Of a DNA stretch of 14,603 nucleotides, positions 1 through 5,744 are shown piece after piece (the first letter of the stretch is position 1; every line of letters starts with the position of its first letter). The stretch comes from an uncultured Eubacteriales bacterium (GTDB lineage Bacteria; Bacillota; Clostridia; Oscillospirales; Oscillospiraceae). Both the position numbers and the translations under genes were made by a program. Under the pieces are notes generated by a model. The model made no database searches. It was not told where the DNA came from and worked only from the letters and a program-made list of their open reading frames with translations. Where the stretch lies: contig URWG01000032.1 in assembly GCA_900551495.1 (NCBI GenBank), positions 1 through 14,603 of the forward strand, in the 5' to 3' direction.

Positions 1-210
1 CGATGACCGCGCTGCGATCTGACCGAACGCCTCCGCCGCCGCCGTATCGGGGACGGACAGGCGCACGAGGTCGCAGCCCGCAGAGCGCAGCGCATTGATC
101 TGCGCAAGGCAGCCCTCGACATTGATGTTCGGAATATTGAGCATCGACTGGATGGAGATCGGTGCACCTCCGCCGATCTTCACGCCGCCGACGTTAATCT
201 GTCGTGTCAT
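1..210 (-). CDS. ispG: 4-hydroxy-3-methylbut-2-enyl diphosphate synthase, N-terminal 70 codons (runs off window)
   Basis: IspG (GcpE) is the iron-sulfur enzyme that reduces MEcPP to HMBPP, the second-to-last step of the MEP isoprenoid pathway in the cytoplasm. Only the first 70 residues are present, about a fifth of the usual length. They read MTRQINVGGVKIGGGAPISI at the start and continue with the QSM motif and the AGCDLVRLSVPD stretch, which match the first strands of the IspG TIM barrel. The iron-sulfur cysteines lie in the missing C-terminal part. The ATG at 208-210 has a GGAGG site five bases upstream, inside the end of rseP, and only one base separates it from the rseP stop, so it is the last visible gene of the operon. 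The segment after QSM reads LNIPNIN where many IspG proteins have a TNTDT-like loop; I cannot tell whether that matters. Identification is fairly secure from the family pattern and the dxr-rseP context. Confidence 0.88.
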   Translation of the reverse strand, partial: MTRQINVGGVKIGGGAPISIQSMLNIPNINVEGCLAQINALRSAGCDLVRLSVPDTAAAEAFGQIAARSS

Positions 211-211
211 G

Positions 212-1270
212 TTAGCCTCCGAAAAGCTGGAATACGTCCTTAAATACGATAAGCCCCATGAATGCCAGCAGCAGGATCATAAACGCGCCGTTGAGATAGC
301 CCTCGTATTTGGGGTTGATTTTTCTGCGCAGAATTTTCTCCGCCGCCGTCGTCACCAGCAGGCAAACGACCCGTCCGCCGTCCAGTGCGGGAATCGGCAG
401 CAGGTTCATCACCGCCAAATTGACCGCGATAAAGGAGAACAGGTACAACACCTGCACAATGCCGGCGCCGACGCTCTCAGCCTGCGTCCCCTGCTTCGCG
501 ACCTCGGACACAATACCGACCGGGCCGGACATATCCTTCAAGCCTGCTCTGCCGGTAAACAAATCCTGCAAGCCCAGCCGCACCAGCCGTGCAAAGTCGA
601 GGCAGTTGCGCCAAGCATTGGAGAGCACGGAGGCAAAGGTTTTTTCCTCCGTGCCGATATGAAAGCCGTACCGTGCCGTCCCGTCCTCAGCGATATAGTC
701 ACGGGCAATGGGGACATTTTTCAGCTTCAGCTTCTCCCCGTTTCTGTGGACGGTAATGTCCTGACAGCCGTCTGTATCGCGGTCAAGGAGCATCGTAATG
801 TCCGCGCCGACGTAGACCCGCTCGCCGTTGATCGCCACCAGCTCGTCGCCCGTCTGCAGCGTCTCCGCGAACGGGCGCTCGGGAACAATCCCCGTGATCT
901 GACGGGTGTAAAAGCCGCCGCCCGTAAAGCCGAGCACAAGCAGCAGGATCAGAAAGCCGCAGAGGAAGTTCATAAACGAGCCGGCGACAAGAATAATCAG
1001 TCGCTTCCAAACCCTCGCACGACCGAACGCGCGGGGATTGTCGCTCTCGCCGTCCTCGCCCTCCATCGCGCAGTAGCCGCCGATGGGGATGCAGCGCAGA
1101 GAGTAGGTCGTTTCGCCCTTCTGCTTTTTCCAAATCGCGGGACCCATGAACAGCGCAAACTCATTGACCTGAACGCCCGAGAGCTTCGCGGTCAAAAAAT
1201 GTCCCAGTTCGTGTACGAAAATCAATACGCCGAACAATAAAATTGCAAGAACTACATAAAAAACGGTCAA
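212..1270 (-). CDS. rseP: RseP-type site-2 intramembrane zinc metalloprotease
   Basis: This is a membrane-embedded protease of the S2P/RseP (RasP) family, which cuts membrane segments of anti-sigma factors and leftover signal peptides. The 352-residue protein starts with a membrane helix carrying the zinc motif HELGH (residues 20-24). A second helix lies at about 90-115, a PDZ-like domain at about 117-190, and a C-terminal helix contains NLLPIPALDGGR (279-290), whose aspartate is the third zinc ligand. A last helix lies near 328-345. The length is normal for Firmicutes members with a single PDZ. The start is a TTG: it overlaps the dxr stop as TTGA and has AGAGGTG six bases upstream, while the next in-frame ATG falls after the HELGH motif and would destroy it. 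It sits between dxr and ispG, the usual clostridial order. The substrates in this organism are unknown. Confidence 0.95.
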   Translation of the reverse strand: MTVFYVVLAILLFGVLIFVHELGHFLTAKLSGVQVNEFALFMGPAIWKKQKGETTYSLRCIPIGGYCAMEGEDGESDNPRAFGRARVWKRLIILVAGSFMNFLCGFLILLLVLGFTGGGFYTRQITGIVPERPFAETLQTGDELVAINGERVYVGADITMLLDRDTDGCQDITVHRNGEKLKLKNVPIARDYIAEDGTARYGFHIGTEEKTFASVLSNAWRNCLDFARLVRLGLQDLFTGRAGLKDMSGPVGIVSEVAKQGTQAESVGAGIVQVLYLFSFIAVNLAVMNLLPIPALDGGRVVCLLVTTAAEKILRRKINPKYEGYLNGAFMILLLAFMGLIVFKDVFQLFGG

Positions 1271-2427
1271 TCGTCACACCTCTGTGCGTGCAGCCGAACG
1301 GTCTCTCTTGCCGCTCGGTCTGCCGCCAAAATATCGTCAAGCTTCGGCGCCGAAGTCTGCGGCACCGTATCCATCGCACGCCGAATCAGCCGCGGAATGT
1401 CGTAAAAGCCGATCTCGTCCCGCAGGAACAGCGCCACCGCCGCCTCGTTCGCCCCGTTCATCACCGCACAGGCAGTCCCGCCGCGCCGCGCCGCCGCCTT
1501 CGCAAGCGACAGACACGGAAACGCCGTCTCATCCGGCTTCGCGAAGGTCAGTGCACCGCAGGTCAGCAGGTCCAGCGGCGTATCGGGGTTTTCCGTTCGG
1601 TGCGGATAGGTCAGCGCGAGACGAATCGGAATTTTCATATCAGGCACGCCGAGCTGCGCAAGCACCGCGCCGTCGCAGAACTCCACCAGGGAATGGACGA
1701 TGCTTTGCCGATGGATCACGGCATCCACCTGCGCAAGCGGCAGGTCGTACAGCCGCATGGCCTCGATGATCTCCAAGCCCTTATTCATGAGCGTTGCGCA
1801 ATCGACGGTGATCTTCTCGCCCATTTTCCAGTTCGGGTGGCAAAGTGCGTCGGCTTTTGTCGCTTTTCTCAGCTCCTGCACCGTTTTCCCGTAGAAGGGA
1901 CCGCCGGAGCAGGTCAAAATCAGTCGCCGAATCTCGCGTCGGTCGCCGCAGCCCATCAGACACTGGAAAATCGCGGAATGCTCCGAATCGACGGGAATAA
2001 TCTCCGCGCCGAAGCGCTTCGCCTCCGCCATGACCAGCTCACCGGCGCATACCAGCGTCTCCTTATTGGCAAGAGCAATGCGCTTTTTTTTGCGAATGGC
2101 GGCAAGGGTCGGACGCAGCCCTACCATACCGACGACGGCGGTCACGACGGTATCCGCCTTCTCGTGCTCGGCGGCGGCGATCAGCCCCTCCGTTCCGAAA
2201 AGCACGGTCGTCGTCTCGCCGACCAGCGCGGCTTTCAGTTCCCGAGCCGCTGCCTCGGTCGCCATAACCGCCAGCTCCGGATGAAATTCCCGACACTGCC
2301 GCACCATGCGCTCCACGTTCGTTCCTGCCGTCAGTGCGACGACACGGACGGGAAGCTGCCGCACGACCTCGAGCGTCTGCCGCCCGATGGAGCCGGTAGA
2401 GCCGAGGACAGAAAGGTTCTTCGTCAT
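1267..2427 (-). CDS. dxr: 1-deoxy-D-xylulose 5-phosphate reductoisomerase
   Basis: DXR converts DXP to MEP with NADPH, the first committed step of the MEP isoprenoid pathway. At 386 residues it has normal family length. The N-terminal NADPH fold carries GSTGSIG (9-15); ANKETLV is at 120-126 and the metal-binding DSEHS at 147-151. The catalytic-loop region has SGGPF (174-178), HPNWKMG (197-203), MNKGLE (214-219) and HRQS (239-242). Two positions near the phosphate site differ from the common form: cysteine 173 precedes SGGPF where Ala or Gly is usual, and cysteine 210 stands where E. coli has Ser222 in DSATMMNKG. The start ATG lies one base after the cdsA stop, and the stop overlaps the rseP start by four bases, which indicates translational coupling. 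With ispG downstream, two MEP-pathway enzymes flank the protease gene. Confidence 0.97.
   Translation of the reverse strand: MTKNLSVLGSTGSIGRQTLEVVRQLPVRVVALTAGTNVERMVRQCREFHPELAVMATEAAARELKAALVGETTTVLFGTEGLIAAAEHEKADTVVTAVVGMVGLRPTLAAIRKKKRIALANKETLVCAGELVMAEAKRFGAEIIPVDSEHSAIFQCLMGCGDRREIRRLILTCSGGPFYGKTVQELRKATKADALCHPNWKMGEKITVDCATLMNKGLEIIEAMRLYDLPLAQVDAVIHRQSIVHSLVEFCDGAVLAQLGVPDMKIPIRLALTYPHRTENPDTPLDLLTCGALTFAKPDETAFPCLSLAKAAARRGGTACAVMNGANEAAVALFLRDEIGFYDIPRLIRRAMDTVPQTSAPKLDDILAADRAARETVRLHAQRCDD
1277..1283 (-). promoter_or_regulatory. Ribosome-binding site that fixes the TTG start of rseP
   Basis: On the minus strand AGAGGTG lies six bases before the TTG at 1268-1270, inside the last codons of dxr. 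It supports TTG as the rseP start, since no ATG is available before the HELGH motif. Confidence 0.7.
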
Positions 2428-2428
2428 A

Positions 2429-3271
2429 TTACTTTACCGCAAAAGGGATGAGCAGCAGCAGGATCTCCGTCAGCGGCGCGACGATCATCGTGCTGTCGAA
2501 GCGGTCAAGAATACCGCCGTGCCCGGGGATGAGGTTGCCGTAATCCTTCAGCCCGACCTGACGCTTCACAACGGAGAGCGTCAGATCGCCGATGATGGAC
2601 GCGATTGCGCCGAGCACACCGTAGATCGCGGCAAAAATATAGTTCACCTCGGTAAAGCCGAAGCACTTTTTCAGCAGAAATGCGTACAGCAGCATGACGG
2701 CAATGTTGACGACCACGCCGCCGATCGCGCCCTCCACCGTTTTCTTCGGGCTGATGATCGGCGCGAGCTTATGCTTGCCGCAGGCTCTGCCGACGAAATA
2801 CGCACCTGTGTCCGCAATCATCGACAGGACAAATGCCGTGATGATGAAGAAAACACCGCCGTCCATACAGCGCAGCCGCACCAGCGCACCGATGAGGAAC
2901 GGATAGATCACGCCCGAAAACAGCGGTGCGGCAAGGGAGGAAAATTGCAGCTTCGTATGTCCCGCCAGCAGCTCGCAGAACAGCGCCGTAAAGAACACGA
3001 ACAGCGCCGTGAGCGCCGAGGCCCAGAGCGTCTGCTCCGAGACAATGCCCGCGCCCTTACCCCACGACCACATCACCGTCGCCGCCGCCATCAGCGCCGT
3101 GTAGACCAAAATCCGCTTGTGCTTCAACAGCCCCGTGCGCCAGAGCATCTCGTATGCGCCGATCACGCATGCCACAGCAAACAGGACCGCTGTCGCGAGC
3201 GGCGGCAGCAAAACAACGATTGCCAGCAGCAGGGGCAGTCCGACCGCCGCGGCAAGAATTCGTACCAGCAT
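2429..3271 (-). CDS. cdsA: Phosphatidate cytidylyltransferase (CDP-diglyceride synthase)
   Basis: CdsA joins CTP and phosphatidic acid to make CDP-diacylglycerol, the precursor of membrane phospholipids; it is an integral membrane enzyme. The 280-residue protein is mostly hydrophobic, with about eight predicted helices. It carries the SPKKTVEG motif (184-191) and the full family signature at 233-260, which begins SVVKRQ, passes through KD and PGHGG, and ends DRFDS; the conserved Lys, Asp and His residues are all present. The start is the ATG at 3269-3271, which shares one base with the uppS stop (TAATG), and a strong GGAGGTG lies just upstream. It sits between uppS and dxr as in most Firmicutes. 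A single base separates its stop from the dxr ATG. Confidence 0.97.
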   Translation of the reverse strand: MLVRILAAAVGLPLLLAIVVLLPPLATAVLFAVACVIGAYEMLWRTGLLKHKRILVYTALMAAATVMWSWGKGAGIVSEQTLWASALTALFVFFTALFCELLAGHTKLQFSSLAAPLFSGVIYPFLIGALVRLRCMDGGVFFIITAFVLSMIADTGAYFVGRACGKHKLAPIISPKKTVEGAIGGVVVNIAVMLLYAFLLKKCFGFTEVNYIFAAIYGVLGAIASIIGDLTLSVVKRQVGLKDYGNLIPGHGGILDRFDSTMIVAPLTEILLLLIPFAVK

Positions 3272-4005
3272 TATTTTGCACCTCCGAAACGGCGATTTCG
3301 CTGCTGATAGGCAGCGATCGCCTTGTCAAGCTCCTTCGGTCCGAAGTCGGGCCAAAGTACGTCCGTAAAATAGTATTCGGCATATGCCGATTGCCATAAC
3401 AGGAAATTTGAAGTCCGCAGCTCACCGCCCGGACGGATCACCAGCTCGGGGTCGGGGATTCCAGCCGAGTACATCAGCTCCGACAGGCGCTCCTCGGTCA
3501 AATCCTTTGGCTTGCATTTCCCGTCTGCGCAGTCCTGTGCAAATTGACGTGCGGCTCGGACAATCTCCGCCCGTCCGCCGTAGTTCAGGCAGAAATTGAC
3601 CTGTACGCCCTCGTATTGCTTTGAGCGCTCGACGGCGACGCTCGCCTCCTCCTGTAATTGCGGAGAGAGGCGGGAGAGGTCGCCGAAGAAGCAAAAGCGC
3701 ACGCGGTTTTTACTCATATCGCGAATGGCTTCGCCGAGATAGCGCTCCAAAAGCTCCATGATTGCCTCGACCTCCTCCGGTGAACGCTTCCAGTTCTCCG
3801 TGGAAAAGGCGTAGACGGTCAGGTATTTCAAGCCGATGGATTTCGCATAATTTGCAATGGTGCGGAACGCCTCGGCGCCGACCTTGTGGCCGGCTTGACG
3901 CGGCAAACCGCGACGCTTCGCCCAGCGACCGTTGCCGTCCATGACGATGGCAATGTGCGTCGGAAGCTCCCGCTGCTGCACGGGCTTTGATTTTCTGAAC
4001 AGCAT
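3271..4005 (-). CDS. uppS: Undecaprenyl diphosphate synthase (cis-prenyltransferase)
   Basis: UppS extends farnesyl diphosphate with eight isopentenyl units to make the C55 lipid carrier for peptidoglycan and other wall polymers. The 244-residue protein has the catalytic aspartate in VMDGNGRWAKRRG (Asp23), FSTENWKRS (67-75), and near the C-terminus RPGGELRTSNFLLWQSAYAE, the substrate and Mg-binding block; the more common form there is RTGGE or RTSGE. I chose the ATG at 4003-4005 because GGAGG lies six bases upstream and the protein begins MLFRKSK. An upstream in-frame ATG at 4080 would add 25 residues encoded mostly by a terminator-like hairpin. The stop overlaps the cdsA ATG by one base. It uses IPP made through dxr and ispG further down the same operon. 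Confidence 0.96.
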   Translation of the reverse strand: MLFRKSKPVQQRELPTHIAIVMDGNGRWAKRRGLPRQAGHKVGAEAFRTIANYAKSIGLKYLTVYAFSTENWKRSPEEVEAIMELLERYLGEAIRDMSKNRVRFCFFGDLSRLSPQLQEEASVAVERSKQYEGVQVNFCLNYGGRAEIVRAARQFAQDCADGKCKPKDLTEERLSELMYSAGIPDPELVIRPGGELRTSNFLLWQSAYAEYYFTDVLWPDFGPKELDKAIAAYQQRNRRFGGAK

Positions 4006-4011
4006 AAACTG

Positions 4012-4016
4012 CCTCC
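4012..4016 (-). promoter_or_regulatory. Ribosome-binding site that decides the uppS start
   Basis: GGAGG on the minus strand, six bases before the uppS ATG. It directly follows the U-rich run of the hairpin at 4024-4070, so transcription termination and ribosome access are physically linked here. Confidence 0.8.
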
Positions 4017-4070
4017 AAAAGAAGAACGGTCCGGTCTGCACCGCATCACGGCAGCCCGACCAGACCGTTC
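4017..4070 (-). terminator. Intrinsic terminator or attenuator just upstream of uppS
   Basis: On the minus strand two 13-base arms, GAACGGTCTGGTC (4058-4070) and GACCGGACCGTTC (4024-4036), pair fully with one G-U wobble around a 21-base loop, followed by TTCTTTT (4017-4023). On the plus strand the wobble becomes a C-A mismatch, so the RNA is better paired in the operon direction. The T run touches the uppS ribosome-binding site. There is no space for a promoter between the hairpin and uppS, so uppS and the genes after it must be reached by read-through from further upstream. That makes this either a leaky internal terminator that lowers expression after frr, or a regulated attenuator. Confidence 0.75.
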
Positions 4071-4166
4071 CGGTGGTCAAATAAAACGCGTTTGGGTGTT
4101 GCGGAAAGCGCGGACAGTGCAGGCAAAATTCGACAGTACCGACAGAAGGACGCCGCCGACCTACAC

Positions 4167-4232
4167 GGCGGGCGAAGCCCGCGATTATTCACTGTTTACC
4201 ATTCACTATTCGCTAAATTGATACTGCCCGCC
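4167..4232. repeat. Imperfect inverted repeat in the frr-uppS gap, possible dispersed intergenic element
   Basis: The 254-base gap between frr and uppS holds no gene. GGCGGGC (4167-4173) can pair with GCCCGC right beside it (4177-4182, loop GAA) or with GCCCGCC at 4226-4232, so the two folds exclude each other. Between the outer arms lies AT-rich, repetitive sequence in which ATTCACT occurs twice (4187-4193 and 4201-4207). This pattern, simple AT-rich sequence beside a GC-rich hairpin, resembles dispersed intergenic repeats of clostridial genomes, but I cannot confirm other copies from one window. I see no convincing promoter in 4071-4259. Confidence 0.4.
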
Positions 4233-4259
4233 CTACGCGTCATTCAGGGAGCGCCGGAA

Positions 4260-4814
4260 TCAAAGCTCCATCAGTTCCTTCTCTTTGACTGCGCAAGCCT
4301 CATCGACCTTCTTGATATACTTGTCGGTCAGCTCCTGGAGGTCCTTTTCCGCCTTCTTCTGATCGTCCTCGGTGATCTCGGAATCCTTCTTGAGCTTCTT
4401 GATATAGTCCATGGCGTCGCGGCGGATGTTGCGGACTGCAACCTTGCCGTCCTCGCCGTACTTCTTGACCTGCTTGACAAGCTCCTTACGACGTTCCTCG
4501 GTGAGTTGGGGGAAAACGAGGCGGATAACGCGGCCGTCGTTTTGGGGATTGATGCCGAGATCGGAGGTCTGGATCGCCTTTTCAATCTTCTTGAGGAGGG
4601 TGCCGTCCCACGGCTGAATGACGAGGGTGCGGGCATCGGGCGAGGAGATGGTGCCGACCTGACCGATAGGGGTATCAACGCCGTAGTATTCCACGACGAT
4701 GCGGTCGAGCACGCGGGCATTGGCACGTCCGGCACGGATGGCGCCGAAGTCCTCTTGCAGAATGTCGAGGGTTTTTTCCATCTTACGGGTAAATTCCTTG
4801 AAATCGACTGACAT
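4260..4814 (-). CDS. frr: Ribosome recycling factor
   Basis: RRF works with EF-G to split the ribosome after termination so that it can start again. The 184-residue protein matches the family's usual length of about 185 and contains the typical blocks: a helix with the RAGRANARVLDRI stretch (28-40), VEYYGVDTPIGQVGTI (41-56), LVIQPWD (64-70), and a long charged C-terminal helical half (about 105-180). Together these form the two-domain, tRNA-like shape. I chose the ATG at 4812-4814 because AAGGAGG lies about eight bases upstream and the protein then begins MSVDFKEF. An ATG at 4835 would add seven residues that fall inside pyrH and lack a ribosome-binding site. It starts one base after the pyrH stop, the classic pyrH-frr pair. 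Confidence 0.97.
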   Translation of the reverse strand: MSVDFKEFTRKMEKTLDILQEDFGAIRAGRANARVLDRIVVEYYGVDTPIGQVGTISSPDARTLVIQPWDGTLLKKIEKAIQTSDLGINPQNDGRVIRLVFPQLTEERRKELVKQVKKYGEDGKVAVRNIRRDAMDYIKKLKKDSEITEDDQKKAEKDLQELTDKYIKKVDEACAVKEKELMEL

Positions 4815-4815
4815 G

Positions 4816-5538
4816 TTATTTATCCTCCTTAACAACTGTTCCGATTTTTTCTCCCATCACGACGCGGTAGATATTCTCCGGGTCCGCCAGAGCAAACAGG
4901 ATGATGGGGATGTGATTGTCCATGGACAGGGACGTTGCCGTGCTGTCCATGACCGACAGATGACGCGAGAGCACCTCATCATAGGTGATCTCGTCGAATT
5001 TCACGGCGTCGGGGTTCTTATTGGGGTCGTCCGAGTAAACGCCGTCCACGTTCTTGGCAAGCAGGATCGCGTCGGCGTTGATCTCCGCCGCACGAAGCAC
5101 CGCGCCGGTGTCCGTGGAGAAGAAGGGATTTCCCGTGCCGCAGCCGAAAACCACGACCCGCCCCTTCTCGAGATGGCGAATGGCGCGGCTGCGGATGTAC
5201 GGCTCGGCGATGCGGTTCATCTCGATTGCGGTCTGCACGCGGACGGGAACATTGCGCTGCTCAAGGCTGTCCGCCAGCGCAAGGCAGTTAATGACCGTCG
5301 CCAGCATACCCATATGATCGGCGCGGGTGCGCTCCATACGGTCACCGCCGTCCTTCAGCCCGCGCCAAAAATTGCCGCCGCCGACGACGATGCCCACCTG
5401 CACACCGGCTTCGACGCATTTTTTCACCACGTCGCAGACGCTGCCGATCACGTCAAAGTTCAGCCCGCGATGCGCGTCACCCGCCAGCGCCTCCCCGCTG
5501 ATCTTCAGCAGGACGCGGCGATACTTCGGCTCGTTCAT
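4816..5538 (-). CDS. pyrH: Uridylate kinase (UMP kinase)
   Basis: PyrH phosphorylates UMP to UDP with ATP and is the bacterial, hexameric amino-acid-kinase-type enzyme. The 240-residue protein is normal in length. It shows LLKISGEALAG (10-20) for phosphate binding, VVGGGNFWRG (51-60), the block starting DRMERTRADHMGMLATVIN (66-84), the glycine-rich GTGNPFFSTDTGA (134-146), and KNVDGVYSDDP (162-172). The ATG at 5536-5538 has AAGGAG about nine bases upstream. It is the first gene of the minus-strand operon and has its own promoter in the divergent gap with glnS. tsf, a common upstream neighbour of pyrH in other bacteria, is absent: the next gene on that side is glnS on the other strand. Confidence 0.97.
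   Translation of the reverse strand: MNEPKYRRVLLKISGEALAGDAHRGLNFDVIGSVCDVVKKCVEAGVQVGIVVGGGNFWRGLKDGGDRMERTRADHMGMLATVINCLALADSLEQRNVPVRVQTAIEMNRIAEPYIRSRAIRHLEKGRVVVFGCGTGNPFFSTDTGAVLRAAEINADAILLAKNVDGVYSDDPNKNPDAVKFDEITYDEVLSRHLSVMDSTATSLSMDNHIPIILFALADPENIYRVVMGEKIGTVVKEDK
4823..4830 (-). promoter_or_regulatory. Ribosome-binding site that decides the frr start
   Basis: AAGGAGG on the minus strand, within the last codons of pyrH and about eight bases before the ATG at 4814. It excludes the longer reading from 4835. Confidence 0.8.
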
Positions 5539-5575
5539 GGGGAACCACTCCTTATGTTCAAAATTTCACGCATCT

Positions 5576-5604
5576 ATTCTATAATAATTTCGCCCGCTTG
5601 ACAA
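5576..5604 (-). promoter_or_regulatory. Sigma-A-like promoter of the pyrH operon
   Basis: On the minus strand TTGTCA (5599-5604), a 17-base spacer and TAGAAT (5576-5581) precede pyrH, leaving a leader of about 30 bases. Upstream of the -35 box lie short A/T tracts (5607-5613, 5616-5621, 5625-5628, 5631-5634, 5636-5643) at roughly 8-10 base steps, which could act as an UP element or a bend. Confidence 0.7.
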
Positions 5605-5683
5605 CCAAAATTTCGTTTTTTCACAAAATGTTTTCAAATTTTTCTCCTCCGAAAAGTTTTTTGCCGCAGTGTGCACAATATCG

Positions 5684-5712
5684 TTGCCAAATCGGAGAAA
5701 ATGATATATAAT
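5684..5712 (+). promoter_or_regulatory. Sigma-A-like promoter of glnS
   Basis: TTGCCA (5684-5689), a 17-base spacer and a consensus TATAAT (5707-5712) lie before glnS. AGGAGG (5730-5735) is nine bases before the ATG. The leader would be only about 25 bases, which leaves no room for a T-box, so tRNA-sensing control of glnS by that mechanism is unlikely. Confidence 0.8.
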
Positions 5713-5744
5713 AATCGCTGAAAATTCTCAGGAGGATAAAAGCT

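Noticed and set aside
1243..2451. 402-residue open frame on the plus strand opposite dxr
   Set aside because: Shadow of dxr; rich in Arg, His and Gln, with no motif and no ribosome-binding site.
4006..4080. Longer uppS start at 4080
   Set aside because: The extra 25 codons are the terminator-like hairpin; the ATG at 4005 has GGAGG at ideal spacing.
4075..4080. TTGACC as a -35 box for an uppS promoter
   Set aside because: The position 17 bases further on reads GGGCTG and is inside the hairpin; no -10 box is present.
5713..5744. T-box or other riboswitch before glnS
   Set aside because: The leader from the consensus promoter is only about 25 bases and cannot hold a T-box.
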